From NCBI RefSeq assembly GCF_040802235.1, contig NC_133157.1, positions 91,622,001 through 91,686,000 of the forward strand: a stretch of DNA of 64,000 bases, written 5' to 3'. The notes beneath the pieces are model-generated. The model worked only from the letters and a program-made list of their open reading frames with translations. It was not told the origin of the DNA and ran no database searches. Shown here one piece after another: positions 24,710-37,499 of the stretch (its first letter is position 1; every line of letters begins with the position of its first letter). The translations under genes were made by a program, and so were the position numbers. The stretch is from Manis javanica. Its lineage: Eukaryota > Chordata > Mammalia > Pholidota > Manidae.

Positions 24710-24925
24710 TTGGCCAACATTTACAAAGTGCTCCACTCTGCAAAGCACTTTGCATGTAGTATCTCATTTCATCTTCAGACTAAAACCCAATGAGTTATTA
24801 ACTCCATTTTATAGATGGGGCAAGAGTCTCCAAAAGGATAGGTGACTTGCCCAAGCAAGGGCTGGAATTCAAATTCATATCCTCCTGACCTCAGATGCCT
24901 GAGGTCTTGACAGTTATGCTATGCT
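24710..24925 (-). repeat. MIR SINE
   Basis: Reversed MIR: ctccattttatagatggggc, ggtgacttgcccaagcaagg, then aattcaaattcatatcctcc. Confidence 0.7.
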
Positions 24926-25926
24926 AGCTTCGCAGTCTAGAGGGAGTAATCGGAAATGAGAAAGAAGGATGCTCTAGTGGTGGAAACTGGGGGCCTCTAG
25001 GGCATGTAGTGTATATTGAGAATTTGGTGATTCTCCACAAGGAATAGAAATTGCTCATGCCTTGTCAGGAAAGCATTTGTTGAGTGCCTTTTAAGTTCCA
25101 GCCACTGTACTGGAATCTTGAGAAGTAATCTTATAGGAAACATAGCTGGGCACTTTTATTTTTGAAACCTTCAACTATAACCTTCCTTTCAGAAGCACTG
25201 CCTGCACACAACTCTGGAATTGTCATGCAGACCAGATTTTATCACTCAGTGTTAGTTGAAATTGTTGCAAGGGCTTTATCTGGTCAGTGCTTATGGTCTT
25301 ATTCAATTACAATGTGTTTTTATTGTGTTTGTTTTTTTTTTCCTTTTTACTATTTGGCCTCTTCCTTTTTATCATTCTTTTAATAACTAATAATAACACT
25401 TGGATAATAGTGATAATATCCATAGGAGTGGTAATTTTCCTTTACTAATTTCCTGTCTGTTCATCTTTTACCATTATGTGCATATGTGTATGTATGCACC
25501 TTTTACCTTTAATTAGTCCAATTTCAGATTTGCAGTTGGTGGTGGATAGAAGAAATATCAGGGGCAAGGAAGGCCTCCTCAGCAAGCCCCAAATCCCCCC
25601 AGGCTCCGGAGAGTATATTGGTGATGGGAGTCTCTCCATTTCTAATTTTAATTCCCACCTCTGTTTTACCTCTGAATGCTCCAGCAGGGACGATGACAAC
25701 AAAGGCTTTTGGCTGCAAGGTATTGCTGGAGAGCTCTCTGTGCTACGTTCCTGATAATTATTTATGGTGAGCTGTGAAGAGGACATAGGCATCCTAGACC
25801 CAACCCCAGAGCCTGGCTGTCCACTAGCTGGGTAGAAACACAGACAGGAGGTCAGGACATCCTCTAGGTGACAAGTTAGCCAGGATCTGTCCTTGGTACT
25901 GAAAGGAAAAGTCATTTTTGTCCTAC

Positions 25927-26109
25927 CTCGAGTTGGAGCCCGGGCAGCGTGCTTGGGCTCCAGGGTGGGATGCTCAGGGACAGTGGGCTCACAGGGTGCT
26001 TGGGCTCCAGGGTGGGCTGCTGGGTCTTGGGCTTCCTTATAGGCATAGGCTTGGGGAGGACCTGTTTGGGGAAGCCCTTGAAGAACCATGCTCCAGAACG
26101 CTTCCATAC
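25927..26109 (-). pseudogene. RPH3A: RPH3A exon: end of zinc-finger domain plus linker, frameshifted
   Basis: The exon runs from acceptor ccccag to donor gtagga. The first 32 codons read [20 protein letters not shown] then [12 protein letters not shown], matching the rabphilin Rab-binding/linker junction (SGAWFF is the Rab-contacting motif). The ancestral reading then resumes in a different frame as [20 protein letters not shown]. Between them a segment CACCCTGGAGCCCAAGCACC duplicates nearly identical sequence about 40 bp further on. The exon is 183 bp (3n), while the next exon needs 3n+1. From memory the human exon is 166 bp. The duplication probably arose by slippage. Confidence 0.88.
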
Positions 26110-26264
26110 CTGGGGCAAGAGAGGGAGAGGATGAAGACACAGCAGCCAAGCACTATTGCTCTTGCCTTTGTGAATGCCAGTTTTTAGCTTTGCTCCCTGC
26201 TGTCTGTGCATGAACACAATAGCCAGCACACATTTCTCACCAGTATGCAACTTTTCACAATTCC

Positions 26265-26400
26265 TATTTGATGCCCACAATGTCCCTGATACTCAAGAAG
26301 AGGGTCTGAGTATACCCATTTTCTTGATAAAGAAAGTTGACTATCAAGAAGGTTATAAACTGGAATAAGGTCACACAGCTGGAAAGTAGAAGGAAAAGAC
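26265..26400 (-). repeat. MIR SINE (diverged)
   Basis: Reversed MIR: cccattttcttgataaagaa, then aggtcacacagctggaaagt. Confidence 0.55.
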
Positions 26401-26686
26401 TGGATATGAAGTGTAAGATACCACTTCTTAGATGTGGTGTGCTCCATACTGCTAGGCAGAGAAAAATTCTAAAAGTGGAAGGAGAGAAAAAAAATGCATT
26501 CAAACATCTGGGGACTGTTGTTGTGTTCACAGCTGAGCTGGTTCCTTTCATACCAACCCCTTAAGACCCATGCCTGACCAGGTTCCCCAGACCTCAACTG
26601 CCACCCTGTTTCGGTTCCAACAAAGAAGGGGGAGCTAGACAAAGAAAGGGGGGTGCTCCAGAAGCTGATGGGACCAATCCACTCAC

Positions 26687-26773
26687 CTCTCTTTGCTCAA
26701 TGCAGATTTTGCAGAGCCACATGGAATGAGGACAATTGTTGGAGGTCTCCACCCCACACTTGGTGCAGACATT
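26687..26773 (-). pseudogene. RPH3A: RPH3A exon: second half of FYVE-type zinc finger
   Basis: The 87-bp exon (acceptor ccccag, donor gtgagt) encodes [20 protein letters not shown] then CKICIEQRE. The CxxC pairs CTKC and CKIC are zinc ligands. The stretch between them is one residue longer than in the rabphilins I know (ETNNRLHSVW) and contains an extra Cys and Pro. This is the most upstream RPH3A exon found; the exon carrying the first zinc ligands is absent from the expected side. Confidence 0.9.
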
Positions 26774-27452
26774 CTGGGGACAAAACATAGCCAGTGCATG
26801 CTCAGATATGCTAGGCTCTGAGCTGCCAGTGATCAGGGAAGCAGCTAGGAAGGATAGTAATAGAGCCCTATTTCATTTTGGTGGATGTAAGGATATTGAA
26901 CTCTCTTTTTCTTACCCCCTCCCATGATCAAGGCTGGTTAGAAGTTCCAATCTGAGTCTTAATTTCCAACAAGAAGAACTGGAGTCATTCTCAAGCACTG
27001 GATAAAGGAAAGAGTCCCTGTGGGCTCTGAGTTTTCAGGACATCACTGACATGATTTTTCAAGAGGAAAGGCCATATACTTATTTTGTTTATGAATTTAT
27101 TTCTTCTTTCTTTCCCAAAGGAACGTGAGACAATCTAGACTATGGCTACAGGTTCAACTCTTCAAGGAGAAGGAAGTTACCTGAGTAAATGCCATGACAA
27201 CGTGATAGAACAATATACTTTTGGCTGAGTTTCCTGGAAGCCAAGACAAATTGGAAGACCTTATAGTTCACAAGATTCTTACTTTCTGGTTGGCTGCAGC
27301 AGACAAGCATTTTGCAATAGATAAACCTTCTTTGTTACTCCATTCTGAGTGCTAAATGAGACCCCAAGCAGGAGATGCCACGTGACATTCTGGATGTCTC
27401 CCATTGGTTTGCTACCCTGAAATCCTTTCCTGGGAATCGGGCAGACCCATAG
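26774..27452. other. Non-coding flank upstream of the last RPH3A exon
   Basis: No exon-like sequence encoding the missing first half of the RPH3A zinc finger or its preceding helix is visible on the minus strand. The sequence is AT-rich and otherwise featureless. Confidence 0.5.
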
Positions 27453-28975
27453 GCAAAACTCTCTTGAATATAAACATAAGCAACTTTTTCATGAACATAT
27501 CTCCCTGGGCAAGGGAAACAAAAGCAAAAATGAACAAATGGGACTCAAGCTGAAAAGCTTCTGTACAGCAAAGGACACCATCAGTAGAACAAAAAGACAT
27601 CCTACAGTATGGGAGAATATATTCATAAATGACATATCCAATAAGGGGTTGACATCCAAAATATACAAAGAGCTCATGTACCTCAATAAACAAAAAGCAA
27701 ATGATCCAATTAAAAAATGGGCAGAGGATCTGAACTCTTCGACATAAACATTAGTGACTTCTTCATGAACATATCTCCCCGGGCAAGGGAAACAAAAGCA
27801 AAAATGAACAAGTGGGACTCTATCAAGCTGAAAAGCTTCTGTACAGCAAAGGACACCATCAGTAGAACAAAAAGACATCCTATAGTATGGGAGAATATAT
27901 TCATAAATGACATATCCAATAAGGGGTTGACATCCAAAATATACAAAGAGCTCACATACCTCAACAAACAAAAAGCAAATAATCCAATTAAAAAATGGGC
28001 AGAGGACCTGAATAGACAGTTCTCTAAAGAAGAAATTCAGATGGCCAACAGACACATGAAAAGATGCTCCACATCGCTTGTCATCAGAGAAATGCAAATT
28101 AAAACCACAATGAGATATCACCTCACACAAGTAAGGATGGCTGCCATCAAAAAGACAAACAACAACAAATGTTGGCGAGGTTGTGGAGAAAGGGGAACCC
28201 TCCTACACTGCTGGTGGGAATGCAAATTAGTTCAACCATTGTGGAAAGCAGTATGGAGGTTCCTCAAAAAGCTCAAAATAGAAATACCATTTGACCCAGG
28301 AATTCCACTTCTAGGAATTTACCCTAAGAATGCAGCACTCCAGTTTGAAAAAGACAGGTGCACCCCTATGTTTTTCTCAGCACTATTTTCAATAGCCAAG
28401 AAATGGAAGCAACCTAAATGTCCATCAGTAGATGAATGGATAAAGATGATGTGGTACATATACACAGTGGAATATTATTCAGCCATAAGAAGAAACAAAT
28501 CCTACCATTTGCAACAACATGGATGGAGCTAGAGGGTGTTATGCTCAGTGAAATAAACTAGGTGGAGAAAGACAAGTACCAAATGATTTCACTCATATGT
28601 GGAGTATAAGAACAAAGAAAAACTGAAGGAACAAAACAGCAGCAGACTCACAGAACCCAAGAATGGGCTAACGGTTACCAAAGGGTAAGGGACTGGGGAG
28701 GATGGGTGGGATGGGATGGATAAGGGCAGGGAAAAAGAAAGGGGGCCTTATGATTAGCATGTATAGTGTGTGGGGGGCATAGGGAGGGCTGTGCAACCCA
28801 GAGAAGACAAGTAGTGATTCTACAGCATCTTACTATGCTGATGGACAGTGAGTATAATGGGGTTTGTGGGGGTGGGGATTTGGTGAAGGGGGGACCCTAG
28901 TAACCATAAAGTTCTTCATGTAATTATAGATTAATGATAATAAAATGAATAATAAATATATATATACCACAGACA
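27453..28975 (+). mobile_element. Young L1, 5'-truncated, with internal tandem duplication of ORF2
   Basis: Forward ORF2 C-terminal sequence and L1 3' UTR. A reading frame of 271 codons (27717-28532) reaches the region translating to ending motifs such as [21 protein letters not shown] segment of about 275 bp occurs twice in tandem (about 27465-27739 and 27740-28017). The 3' end is a G-rich UTR, then an AT-rich tail without a clean poly(A). It is not autonomous, because the 5' UTR, ORF1 and most of ORF2 are missing. Confidence 0.85.
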
Positions 28976-28999
28976 GACAAGTTGATATAAAGATTTGAG

Positions 29000-29375
29000 T
29001 TACTAAAAAAAAAAAAAATGTAGGACCAATCTACTGGATCTGGAGCAGCCCTGTGTAAGAGAAACACAGTGCAAGCCACATGTGTAATTTTAAGTTTCCT
29101 AGTAGCCACATTAGCAAATAAAAGAATCTAAATATATTTTAATTCTAGTCATGTCTTAATTACCTAATTAATTCTAATAAATATCATTTATTTAACCTGA
29201 CACACATGAAACACAATTTCAATATAATAATTATTAACAAGATATTTTACATTATTTTCATACTAAGCTTTGAAATCTTGAAGGCATGTTACACATTTGG
29301 CACACTTCAGAACTGGCCACGTATCAAGTACTCAATAGCCACATGTGGACAGCGTATTGGAGAGCATGAGCCCAG
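29000..29375. repeat. MER-type DNA transposon (hAT-like)
   Basis: Contains ttcctagtagccacattagc, a long ATTTTAATT-type AT-rich middle, gatattttacattattttca and gtactcaatagccacatgtg. A partial second copy of the same family lies at 51,145-51,330. The family name was not determined. Confidence 0.6.
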
Positions 29376-32289
29376 TGTACTCTCTGCTGAGTCTCTCTGT
29401 TTCCTGTTTGCTGCATTAGTGTGTGGGGCTGGGAGTTCAGGACCATCACCCTGATTCTTCATACCCTATAAATAAGAGGATCATATACTTTATTAAGCAA
29501 TCTAAGACACCATTGAGGGTAAAAGGAATGGGTGCTCCTAAAAATAGTGGCAGACAGCAGACATGCATCAGTGAACAGCAGCCCAGGACATGTGGTCTCT
29601 CTGGTTATGAAACACTCCCATCAGAGGTGGGAGTCCTCAGGGATCCCTGGGCAGCCAGCGGGCAGCACAAGAGATGGCAGACACCTGAACTGAGGCATCA
29701 CAGCTACAGGGCACTCTATGCTGAGTTGCCCTATCTGGTCTCCCCTTCAGTATTCTCTGGAGCCCCATGTAGGGCTCAGATATCAGAAGGGGCATCAACA
29801 GGCACCTGGGCAAAGGACTTGCGATTTAATCCAGGATGAAAGAGGCCCTTATCAACTGAAGAAGTGCAGAAAAGAGGAAATGAGCTTAAACTGCACAATG
29901 TAAGATTTGTCAGGCCCAGGAAGGGTTGCCTGGTGCTGAGAAGGCATTTCAGAGACTGGTGGTGCTAGATGCCTTCCGGGGACTTTAAAAAGCAGCATGA
30001 GTTCACTTCATCCCAGGCAAAGACCTGCCTGTGACAAGGAGGGAAAATAAATCAGCAGACGTCTGAGCCCCTTCCAGGTCTAGATCCCAAGGAAAGATTA
30101 AACTCTTGATTGTCGGAAATATTCCAAAGATGAAAAAACAGTTTTAGCCAGATAAAAATTTGTTGCAAACATTTGTTAAAGGGTAAGCACAAACCTTGAA
30201 GAAAGGAAAAAAAACCCAATTTACATATTGGTACTGTAGAAAGTAATGACTTTCATATTTTATTTACATAGGGTTTAAGAATTACCATGAGAAAGAATCT
30301 TTCCCATAAGATTTTACTTACAAATGTTTTTTAAAAACCCAATACTACAGTATGTCTTGACTGTGTATCTAAAGGAGATAGTGCTATTTCATGTGTTAGA
30401 TTATTTTCAGCTATAAGTTAATTTCTATTATAAAATAATACCAAAGCAAGCATCTTTATTATGCGCTATCATATTCAACAGACATTTATTTTCCTGGATT
30501 TTTGCTTTAAATTGGCTCAGGTTTTCATCTTTGCACAACAAAAAGAAATGGCATTTTGAGTATTTGGCTGATATTCATCAAGCCAAAATGGGTACAATAA
30601 TTTCATCCAATTAACACTGGCTGGTGAGTGAAAGATGACCTGGCTGATAGGAGACTGGGATTCTGGTTCCAATTTTAGTTACAGTACTAACGTGATACAG
30701 AGCAAATTGCTTAACCTCTTAGGTTAAGGATCCTTTCTGCTGCAAGTGACAGAAACAGGAATCAAGATGGTTTAAGCAATAAGGGCACCTGCCACCTCAC
30801 ATATGATGAAAGCTGGAGGCATGAGGGCTTGAGGGGCAGCTGACTCAGAATCATCAAGGCCAGGTTCTCTCTGTCTCGCAGCTCTGCCATCCTTTGTCAC
30901 TGTCACTCTCAGGCTGGCATGGGAATGAGAACGCTGTGGCAGGTGGTCCATCCAGATGTGGACACAAACAGTGGAGCAAAAAAGATTCTTTCTTCCTTGG
31001 CTTTTTTGAATTACCCTTAAGATGTTTCTTCACATCTCATTGGCTAGGTTGGGCCACACGCTCGTTCTTGAATTGCTCACTGGCCTGAGGAATGGGATAC
31101 TCTGATGAATTCAGATAAATCATTTGGAATGGCATAAATGATGTAGAGCTGACAACAGTGACCACTCGATGATGATCTTATGGTCTGGGAAGACCACCAG
31201 GTGTTGGATACTTTGTAAATGGTAATACAATCTAAAAGTGCATGGTGTCATTGTTATTTATATGTTCCTAATGTAGTTATCATTCAACTGAAAGTCCCAT
31301 AATGGTTAAAGAGAATAGATTAGAATGTCTGGGATTTGTCCATCAGAAGAATATGTGATTCTAGATTTTCATTCCCTGAAAAGCTTTCAGAGAAGGACCA
31401 TGCTATGTAATAGTGAAATCAAAGGGACATTTAAACAGGACTCTATCTTCCATCACACACCAGGAGGGAACAGAGGGACATCACACCTTCTAGTCTTATC
31501 TTGCACATGATGAGCTTCATATTTCTATTAGAAGTTCTACTCTCTTACAATAATCAGATCAGAGGCATGGAGCTAGTCAGACAGGCATAGTAAAAACCAT
31601 GAGCTGCTTGGGTAGACAAACTGGAACATAAATCCCAGTTTCTCCATTTAGTAATCCCAGATCTCTGCACATATCAATTTACTTAATGTCTTTGAACTTC
31701 ATTTTCCCAATCTGTACAATGAGGCTAATAATATCATTATCCCACAGATTTGGGGGATTTCATGAAAAGTGAAGAACATTAATCACAATGTCTATCATAA
31801 AATCAGATATTCAATAAATGGTAGCCACATAGGAGGTGTTTTCAAATTACTATTTAATAATAATGAAAACATTTCCCAGAAAAAGGTCTCAACAAATTCA
31901 GTAAATTCAAGTCAATGGATATTTAACAAGTCTCTACTGTACAAAAGGTATCATGCACCTTGACACCACATTCTTAATTTGTAATAGTGGTTAATACCTA
32001 ATAATGCCCAGTAGGTTCTGTGGCTTCCTCCATGCCATTCAATCTGGATTCACTAATACATGAATGCTGGGAAGAAATGATGAAAGTATCTCTAATTGAC
32101 AGGAGTAGGGTTGTGGGCCGTGGTGGTGATGGGGAGAAAAGGGAGGTGAAGATTGAGTCTAAGAGCCAATTAGTGGGGCCAATAACAAAATATTAAATGT
32201 AGTCCTATGATTCTATGAACAGACAGGAAGAGAAGTGAGTATATGCATGGGTGTGTATGTGTGTGCACAGATGTATTTTCATGCCCAGA
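29376..32289. other. Intergenic, no gene recognised; one MIR inside
   Basis: No exon, conserved protein segment or RNA gene was recognised. Short ORFs here are below 140 codons and lack protein-like character. A diverged interspersed repeat of unknown family may occupy about 30,720-31,080. Confidence 0.5.
31650..31830 (+). repeat. MIR SINE (diverged)
   Basis: Forward MIR: tgtctttgaacttcattttc, cccaatctgtacaatgaggc, and 3' cagatattcaataaatggta. Confidence 0.7.
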
Positions 32290-32905
32290 ATAGATATTAT
32301 TTTTTTATTTTATTTTATTTTTTATTTTGGTATCATTAATGTACAATTACTTGAACATTATGGTTACTAGACTCCCCCCATTATCAAGTACCCCCACATA
32401 ACGCCATTACAGTCACTGTCCATCAGCGTAGTAAGATGCTATAGAATCACTACTTGTCTTCTCTGTGTTGTTGTACAGCTCTCCCTGTGCCCCCCACATT
32501 ATATGTGCTAATCATAATGCCCCCTTTCCCCCCTTATCCCTCCCTTCCCACCCATCCTCCCCAGTCCCTTTCCCTTTGGTAACTGTTAGTCCATTCTTGG
32601 GTTCTGTGAGTCTGCTGCTGTTTTGTTCCTTCAGTTTTTGCTTTGTTCTTATACTCCACAGATGAGTGAAATCATTTGATACTTGTCTTTTACCACCTGG
32701 GTTATTTCACTGAGCATAATACCCTCTAGTTTCATCCACATTGTTGCAAATGGTAGGATTTGTTTTCTTCTTGTGGCTGAATAATATTCCATTGTGTATA
32801 TGTACCATCTCTTCTTTATCCATTCATCTACTAATAGACACTTAGGTTGCTTCCATTTCTTGGCTGTTGTAAATAGTGCTGTCATAAACATAGGGGTCAG
32901 CCTTT
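32290..32905 (-). mobile_element. L1 3' end (young, heavily 5'-truncated)
   Basis: The minus strand carries the last about 80 codons of ORF2 ([20 protein letters not shown] is visible) and the lineage-specific 3' UTR. It ends in an A/T-rich tail that reads on the plus strand as tttttattttattttatttt at about 32,300. Truncation lies near 32,900. Confidence 0.85.
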
Positions 32906-34660
32906 ATTTTTAAGTTTACTTTATTGAGATGTGGTTTACATGCAATAAAATGCATCCATTTTAGGAACACACTTTGATGAGCTTTGACAAATGTATGTGT
33001 GTGTTACCACCACTACAAAAAAAATTTAGGGTACTCCCATCATTCCAGAAATCTCCCTCATACTCCTGTCCCCCAGCCTCAGGCAGCCATTGCTCTTCAT
33101 GGTTCACAATCTGTGCTGAGGGTATGTGGTGACACTACAGCAAATTCATAGACACTATGAAAATTATTTATAATAATTTTTGAAGGAAACACAGAGGCTT
33201 CTGTTGGACATCTTGAGAACCACTATTATGAAGCTGTTTGTACCTTACTGTTTACTAAATGGAAATGTTAGGTGTTTCTTTTGGGCTACGCGCCATGAAA
33301 ATATTACTGAGACACTGATAGTAGCGCTTTCAAGGCTCATTCATGTTGTGGCACATATCACAATATTATTCCTTTCTATCACTAGGAAGTATTTTAATGT
33401 AACACAGTTTCTCTAAAGAAAGCTGCTATGAATGTTCATGTACAAATCTCTTGAGTACATATGTTTTCATTTTTCTTGAGTAGAAATTCAGAAGCAGAAT
33501 TTCTGGGCCATGTGTTAAATGTATGTTTAATTTTTTCAGAAACTACAAAACTGCTTTCCAAAGCACAAATTGACACCCCCAGTGGCTCTACTTCCTTGGC
33601 AGTTTTTTTAATTTCAGCCATTGGAAGTTTTTTTAATGGTATTGGCACTTTAAAAAATTTTAGCCATTCTGGTGGGTGTATGGTGTAAACTCATTGTGCT
33701 TTTAATTTGCATTTTCCCGATGACTAATGATGTGGAGAATATTTTCATGTGTTTATTGGCCATTTGTGGATCCTCTTTAGCGAGGGCAGTTGAAATCTTT
33801 TGTGCACTTAAAAAAATTGGCTACTCTGACTTACTGTTGAGTTGTAAAAATTGTATATGTCCTTGAGGCAAGTTCATTGCTTCTCCTAGTCTGCACTCCA
33901 CCTTTTTATTGCTTTAAAAATAATGAATGGTGTTACATTTCAACAGTGCCTTTTCTGCACTCATGTGCATGGCTGAGAATTAGAGGGATGGTTCTGTATA
34001 AATTTCGGGACAATTTCCCCACAAATATCTTCTAGGGGAAGTAATTTGCATTTCATAGATTTTAGAAAAGTGAAATCATGGTATGTACTCTTTCTGCTTA
34101 CCTTTTCTCATTCAGCTTAATGATTTTTGTTATTTATCCAAGTTGTAGCATCCTTCAGTAATTCATTGGTGGGTAAAATTTTTATTGGTGGGAAGTAGCC
34201 CACTGTGTGGCAATGCCACCATTTACCTGTCCATTCACACATTTAGGGGCCTTTGCATTGATACCAGATTAGGGCTGTTATGAAAATCTGCTGTGAACAT
34301 TCATGTACAAGTCTTTTTGTGGATATAAATTCTCATTTATTTAGGTTAAATATCCAGGAGTAGAATGAGTACGTTGTATAGCAGGAGTATGTTTACTTTT
34401 AAGAAACTGCCAAACTGCTTTCTATTCCCATCAGAGTGGATGAGGGTTCCTCCACATCCTCAAAATATTTGGTATGGTTGGCCTTTTAATTTTAGCCAGT
34501 TTGATGTGTAGACATGCATCTCATAGTGGCTTTAATTTGCATTTCCTTGGTGAATAACGATTTGAGCTTCTTTCCATCTGTATATCTACTTTTGGGAAGT
34601 ATCCTTTCAGATCTTCTACATCTAACCTGTGAGGATGCAGAGATGCTTCAGAAACCATTT
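32906..34660 (-). repeat. Old L1 3' UTR fragments, two overlapping copies
   Basis: Two related reversed L1 3' segments: gaatgttcatgtacaaatct near 33,430 and gaacattcatgtacaagtct near 34,297, each followed by an actgctttcc segment. A MER5-like end (ttgagaaccactatt) lies near 33,211. Confidence 0.6.
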
Positions 34661-36979
34661 TGAATAAAAAATTGCCCCACATTTTCCCCTAGTTCACCCT
34701 AAGTAAATAGTGTCATGGCAATGCTATGACAAATAAAGCTACAAGAGGTGTTAACTGAAGGGTGACAGGCCATCAGCCTGCATGGTCACAGGCTGTTAGG
34801 CTGCCAGCAGTAGGGTGCCCAAAATGCCCTACGGAAAGACGGAGGTATCTTTCATTTCCAACTTCCAGTTTTTATTATATTGTGGAATAACCTTGACATT
34901 AATAAATTTTGTGTGGAAAAGGGTCACTTTTCCATTTAGAAGATCTTGGGCAGCTTTGGGACAGCAGGTAGGGACAGAGAGCCTTTCAGAGGAGACAGGG
35001 TGGCACCATCAGCAGGAGTGGCACCGCACCAGGGCAGCCAGCACCGCCTGCTCTCTCCGTGCCTGCAGCTGTTCTGAATTATCCATGTGTTTCGTCTCAT
35101 TTAATCCTCACAGTAACCTGTATAATGAGATTATTATTACCTTCATTTTGCAGCTGAGGACCCCTTCTGCCTTCTGAGGGTGAAGAAGCTTCTGCAAGGT
35201 GATGTGGCAGTGTTGAGAGAAACCCAGGTTTACACTCTGGGTCAAAACTGTACTCCATTGCCAAAGCCACACAAACCCAAGAACTTCCATGTGTTTTAGA
35301 TCTGTGGGTCATTGTCTCCCTGAGAAAAACCTTTATAAGTGACTCACAATGACAACCCAAGTTACAACTAATGCCATAAGGAGGGCAGAGTGAGGGAGCA
35401 TATTTGGCATAGTGCAAATCCATCTCCACGACTAGAAAAACACAATCCAGGTTCAGTGTCAGATCCCCAGTTTCATTTAGTAGATGACATGCAGCTTCAT
35501 AGGTTCCTCCAAGTTTATCCCAGATGTGACAATGCCATCTGGGGAACTGACAACAGGAGCTCTCCCACAGCAACAGCCGTGTCCCTGCAGGGTTCCCAGC
35601 CACCAAGCGCCTCTGGGTGTCCGCCTGATAGGCGAGAATTCCAGAGCCGCTGCTTGTGCCTCCGGGCCCTCTGTCCTTGGCCCTCCTGCCAGAGGCTGCA
35701 AGGCGGACCTGCCCTAGGCCAGCATGCGTGTGGTGCAGGGACCACTTTGGCTGTAAGAGCAAATAGAGAAAAAAGTTTTAGTTTTTCAAAATGTCTCTCT
35801 ATACTGAAAATAAATACAACTTGGACTTACAGGAAGGTCTTTATTGAGTCTTCACAGGGCCCCCGCTTTGTGTGAGGCAGCAGGGACTTTGAGCTGGAGG
35901 GAGGCCCAGCGGGGGCGAAGAGGCTGACTACCCCCAGCAAACGACACGCGCAGGAAGGGGTTGCATGTGGACCAAAGTCTCTTACTGCTTCACATTAGGA
36001 GTGAGGAGACGGGGCCTGAAATAGCCGAGGAGTCATCTCCACTTCCTTTTCATTTTAAACACTAAATGTGACCAAGAAAAAAGTTTTTAAGGAAAAGGAG
36101 TCTATTTTTATTTCCAAATGTATGTAGAAACAGTTCTGATGCCCAGAACACATGGAGCCCAGGAAATGCCGTCATGCCCACCTTGTGCCAGAAGCATCTG
36201 CCTCTCCGAGATGCGGCAGCCCCAGGCACGTCCAAGGGGCCCCTTGGACTGATATACTGATGGGGGGTCGCTGTCCCCAGGGCACCAAGGGCACCGCTGG
36301 AGGACGGTGGGCGGGACCATTCTGAGGCACATTCTGTGCCGGCCCAGAGATGCGGGCAGGACTGAGCCCCCACTGTCCACAGCCGCGAGCTGCCGAGTCA
36401 CAGCCTCTCTCGTCCCTGCCTTCCCCACGCTGCCCTGGGGAATAACCCGGAGGTTAGTGGCGGTCACTTCAACACGGAAAGAAAGCTGCGATGTCGGCCG
36501 CTGGAGCTGGACGTGGGGGGCTGAACCAGCAGCGCCTCCTCTTCAGGGAGAGCTTCAGACCGGCTTTCGGTCTTGGGCATTTTTGCCGGCCTTTGAAGTC
36601 ATGTGAAAAGTCCAAAATAGAAAAGAAAATCCACCAACTGGCTCAGAATGATCCAAAAAGTTAAATGTCAAGAGTTCTTGGTCTTTTTCCAAATGGATCT
36701 GGGGCACAGTTATCTGCTTCTGCGTCATGAAACTATTTACCGGGCAACAAAAACTGATGCTGAAAACTGGGGAAAATTATGTACATAAAGTGAAAATCTG
36801 AAGTGTATGGCCCAGTGAAGTTCACTCACACACCCACCTCCCTGAGGTAATACTGTTCCCACCCCTGCCTTCCTGGTTAATTCTCTGTTCCCAGACTTCG
36901 CCACATCTGAGACATGCCTGTGTCTGCACAGTTTGTTTCCTTCGTTGCCGAGAGATTCCCAGTGCACAGCAGCACAGGT
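34661..36979. other. Intergenic, moderately GC-rich; no gene recognised
   Basis: A MIR lies at about 35,095-35,260. The remainder has no recognisable exon. It was specifically checked on the minus strand for missing RPH3A N-terminal exons and none was seen. Confidence 0.45.
35095..35260 (-). repeat. MIR SINE (diverged)
   Basis: Reversed MIR: gtctcatttaatcctcacag, then attattattaccttcatttt and gcagctgagga. Confidence 0.55.
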
Positions 36980-37390
36980 TACCAGGATATTTAGGTGGTT
37001 GTGGGGTTTGGCCACCTTTAGAAAGGCTGCTCAGCATATTCCTGCATGTGGCACGGTGGACGCACACACCCCTTTATCCTGGGTGTGGAATGACTGGGTC
37101 AAGGCTGACCCACATTTAGTTGTTAGCAGCTAATGCCAAACGCTTTTCCAAAGGTTTTTAGCGGTTTATACTTTATATTCTACCAGCAAATAATGTGAGT
37201 TCTGGTTGCTCCATATCTTTCTAAGATGGGTACTGTCAGTATTCTAAATTTTAATCACCCCTTGAGTATGTAGGACATTTCCCTGATAAATAACAATAAA
37301 TAAGTATATTGATCTTATTTTTATATGCCATTTGGGTATCCTCTTTGGGAAGTCCCTTAAGAACACGTTTTTAATTCCAAATAAAATGGT
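36980..37390 (-). repeat. Old L1 3' UTR fragment
   Basis: Reversed L1 text: tggaatgactgggtcaaggc, aacgcttttccaaaggtttt, ttctaccagcaaataatgtg. Confidence 0.6.
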
Positions 37391-37499
37391 ATTATGTGAT
37401 ATGCCTTACACACAGTCCCCCCAAAATATGTATGTAGAAGCACACCGCATTTTTTAAAACTAGTTAAAATATCTTTAAATACATTTCGTTACTCAAGAA

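Noticed and set aside
25445..26149. 234-codon minus-strand ORF as an independent gene
   Set aside because: It is the alternative frame of the RPH3A linker exon running into the intron. It only reveals the frameshift.
27489..28130. 213-codon minus-strand ORF with hydrophobic stretches
   Set aside because: Antisense shadow of L1 ORF2. The same shadow appears at the other L1 copies.
27717..28532. 271-codon plus-strand ORF as a host gene
   Set aside because: It is the C-terminal part of L1 ORF2.
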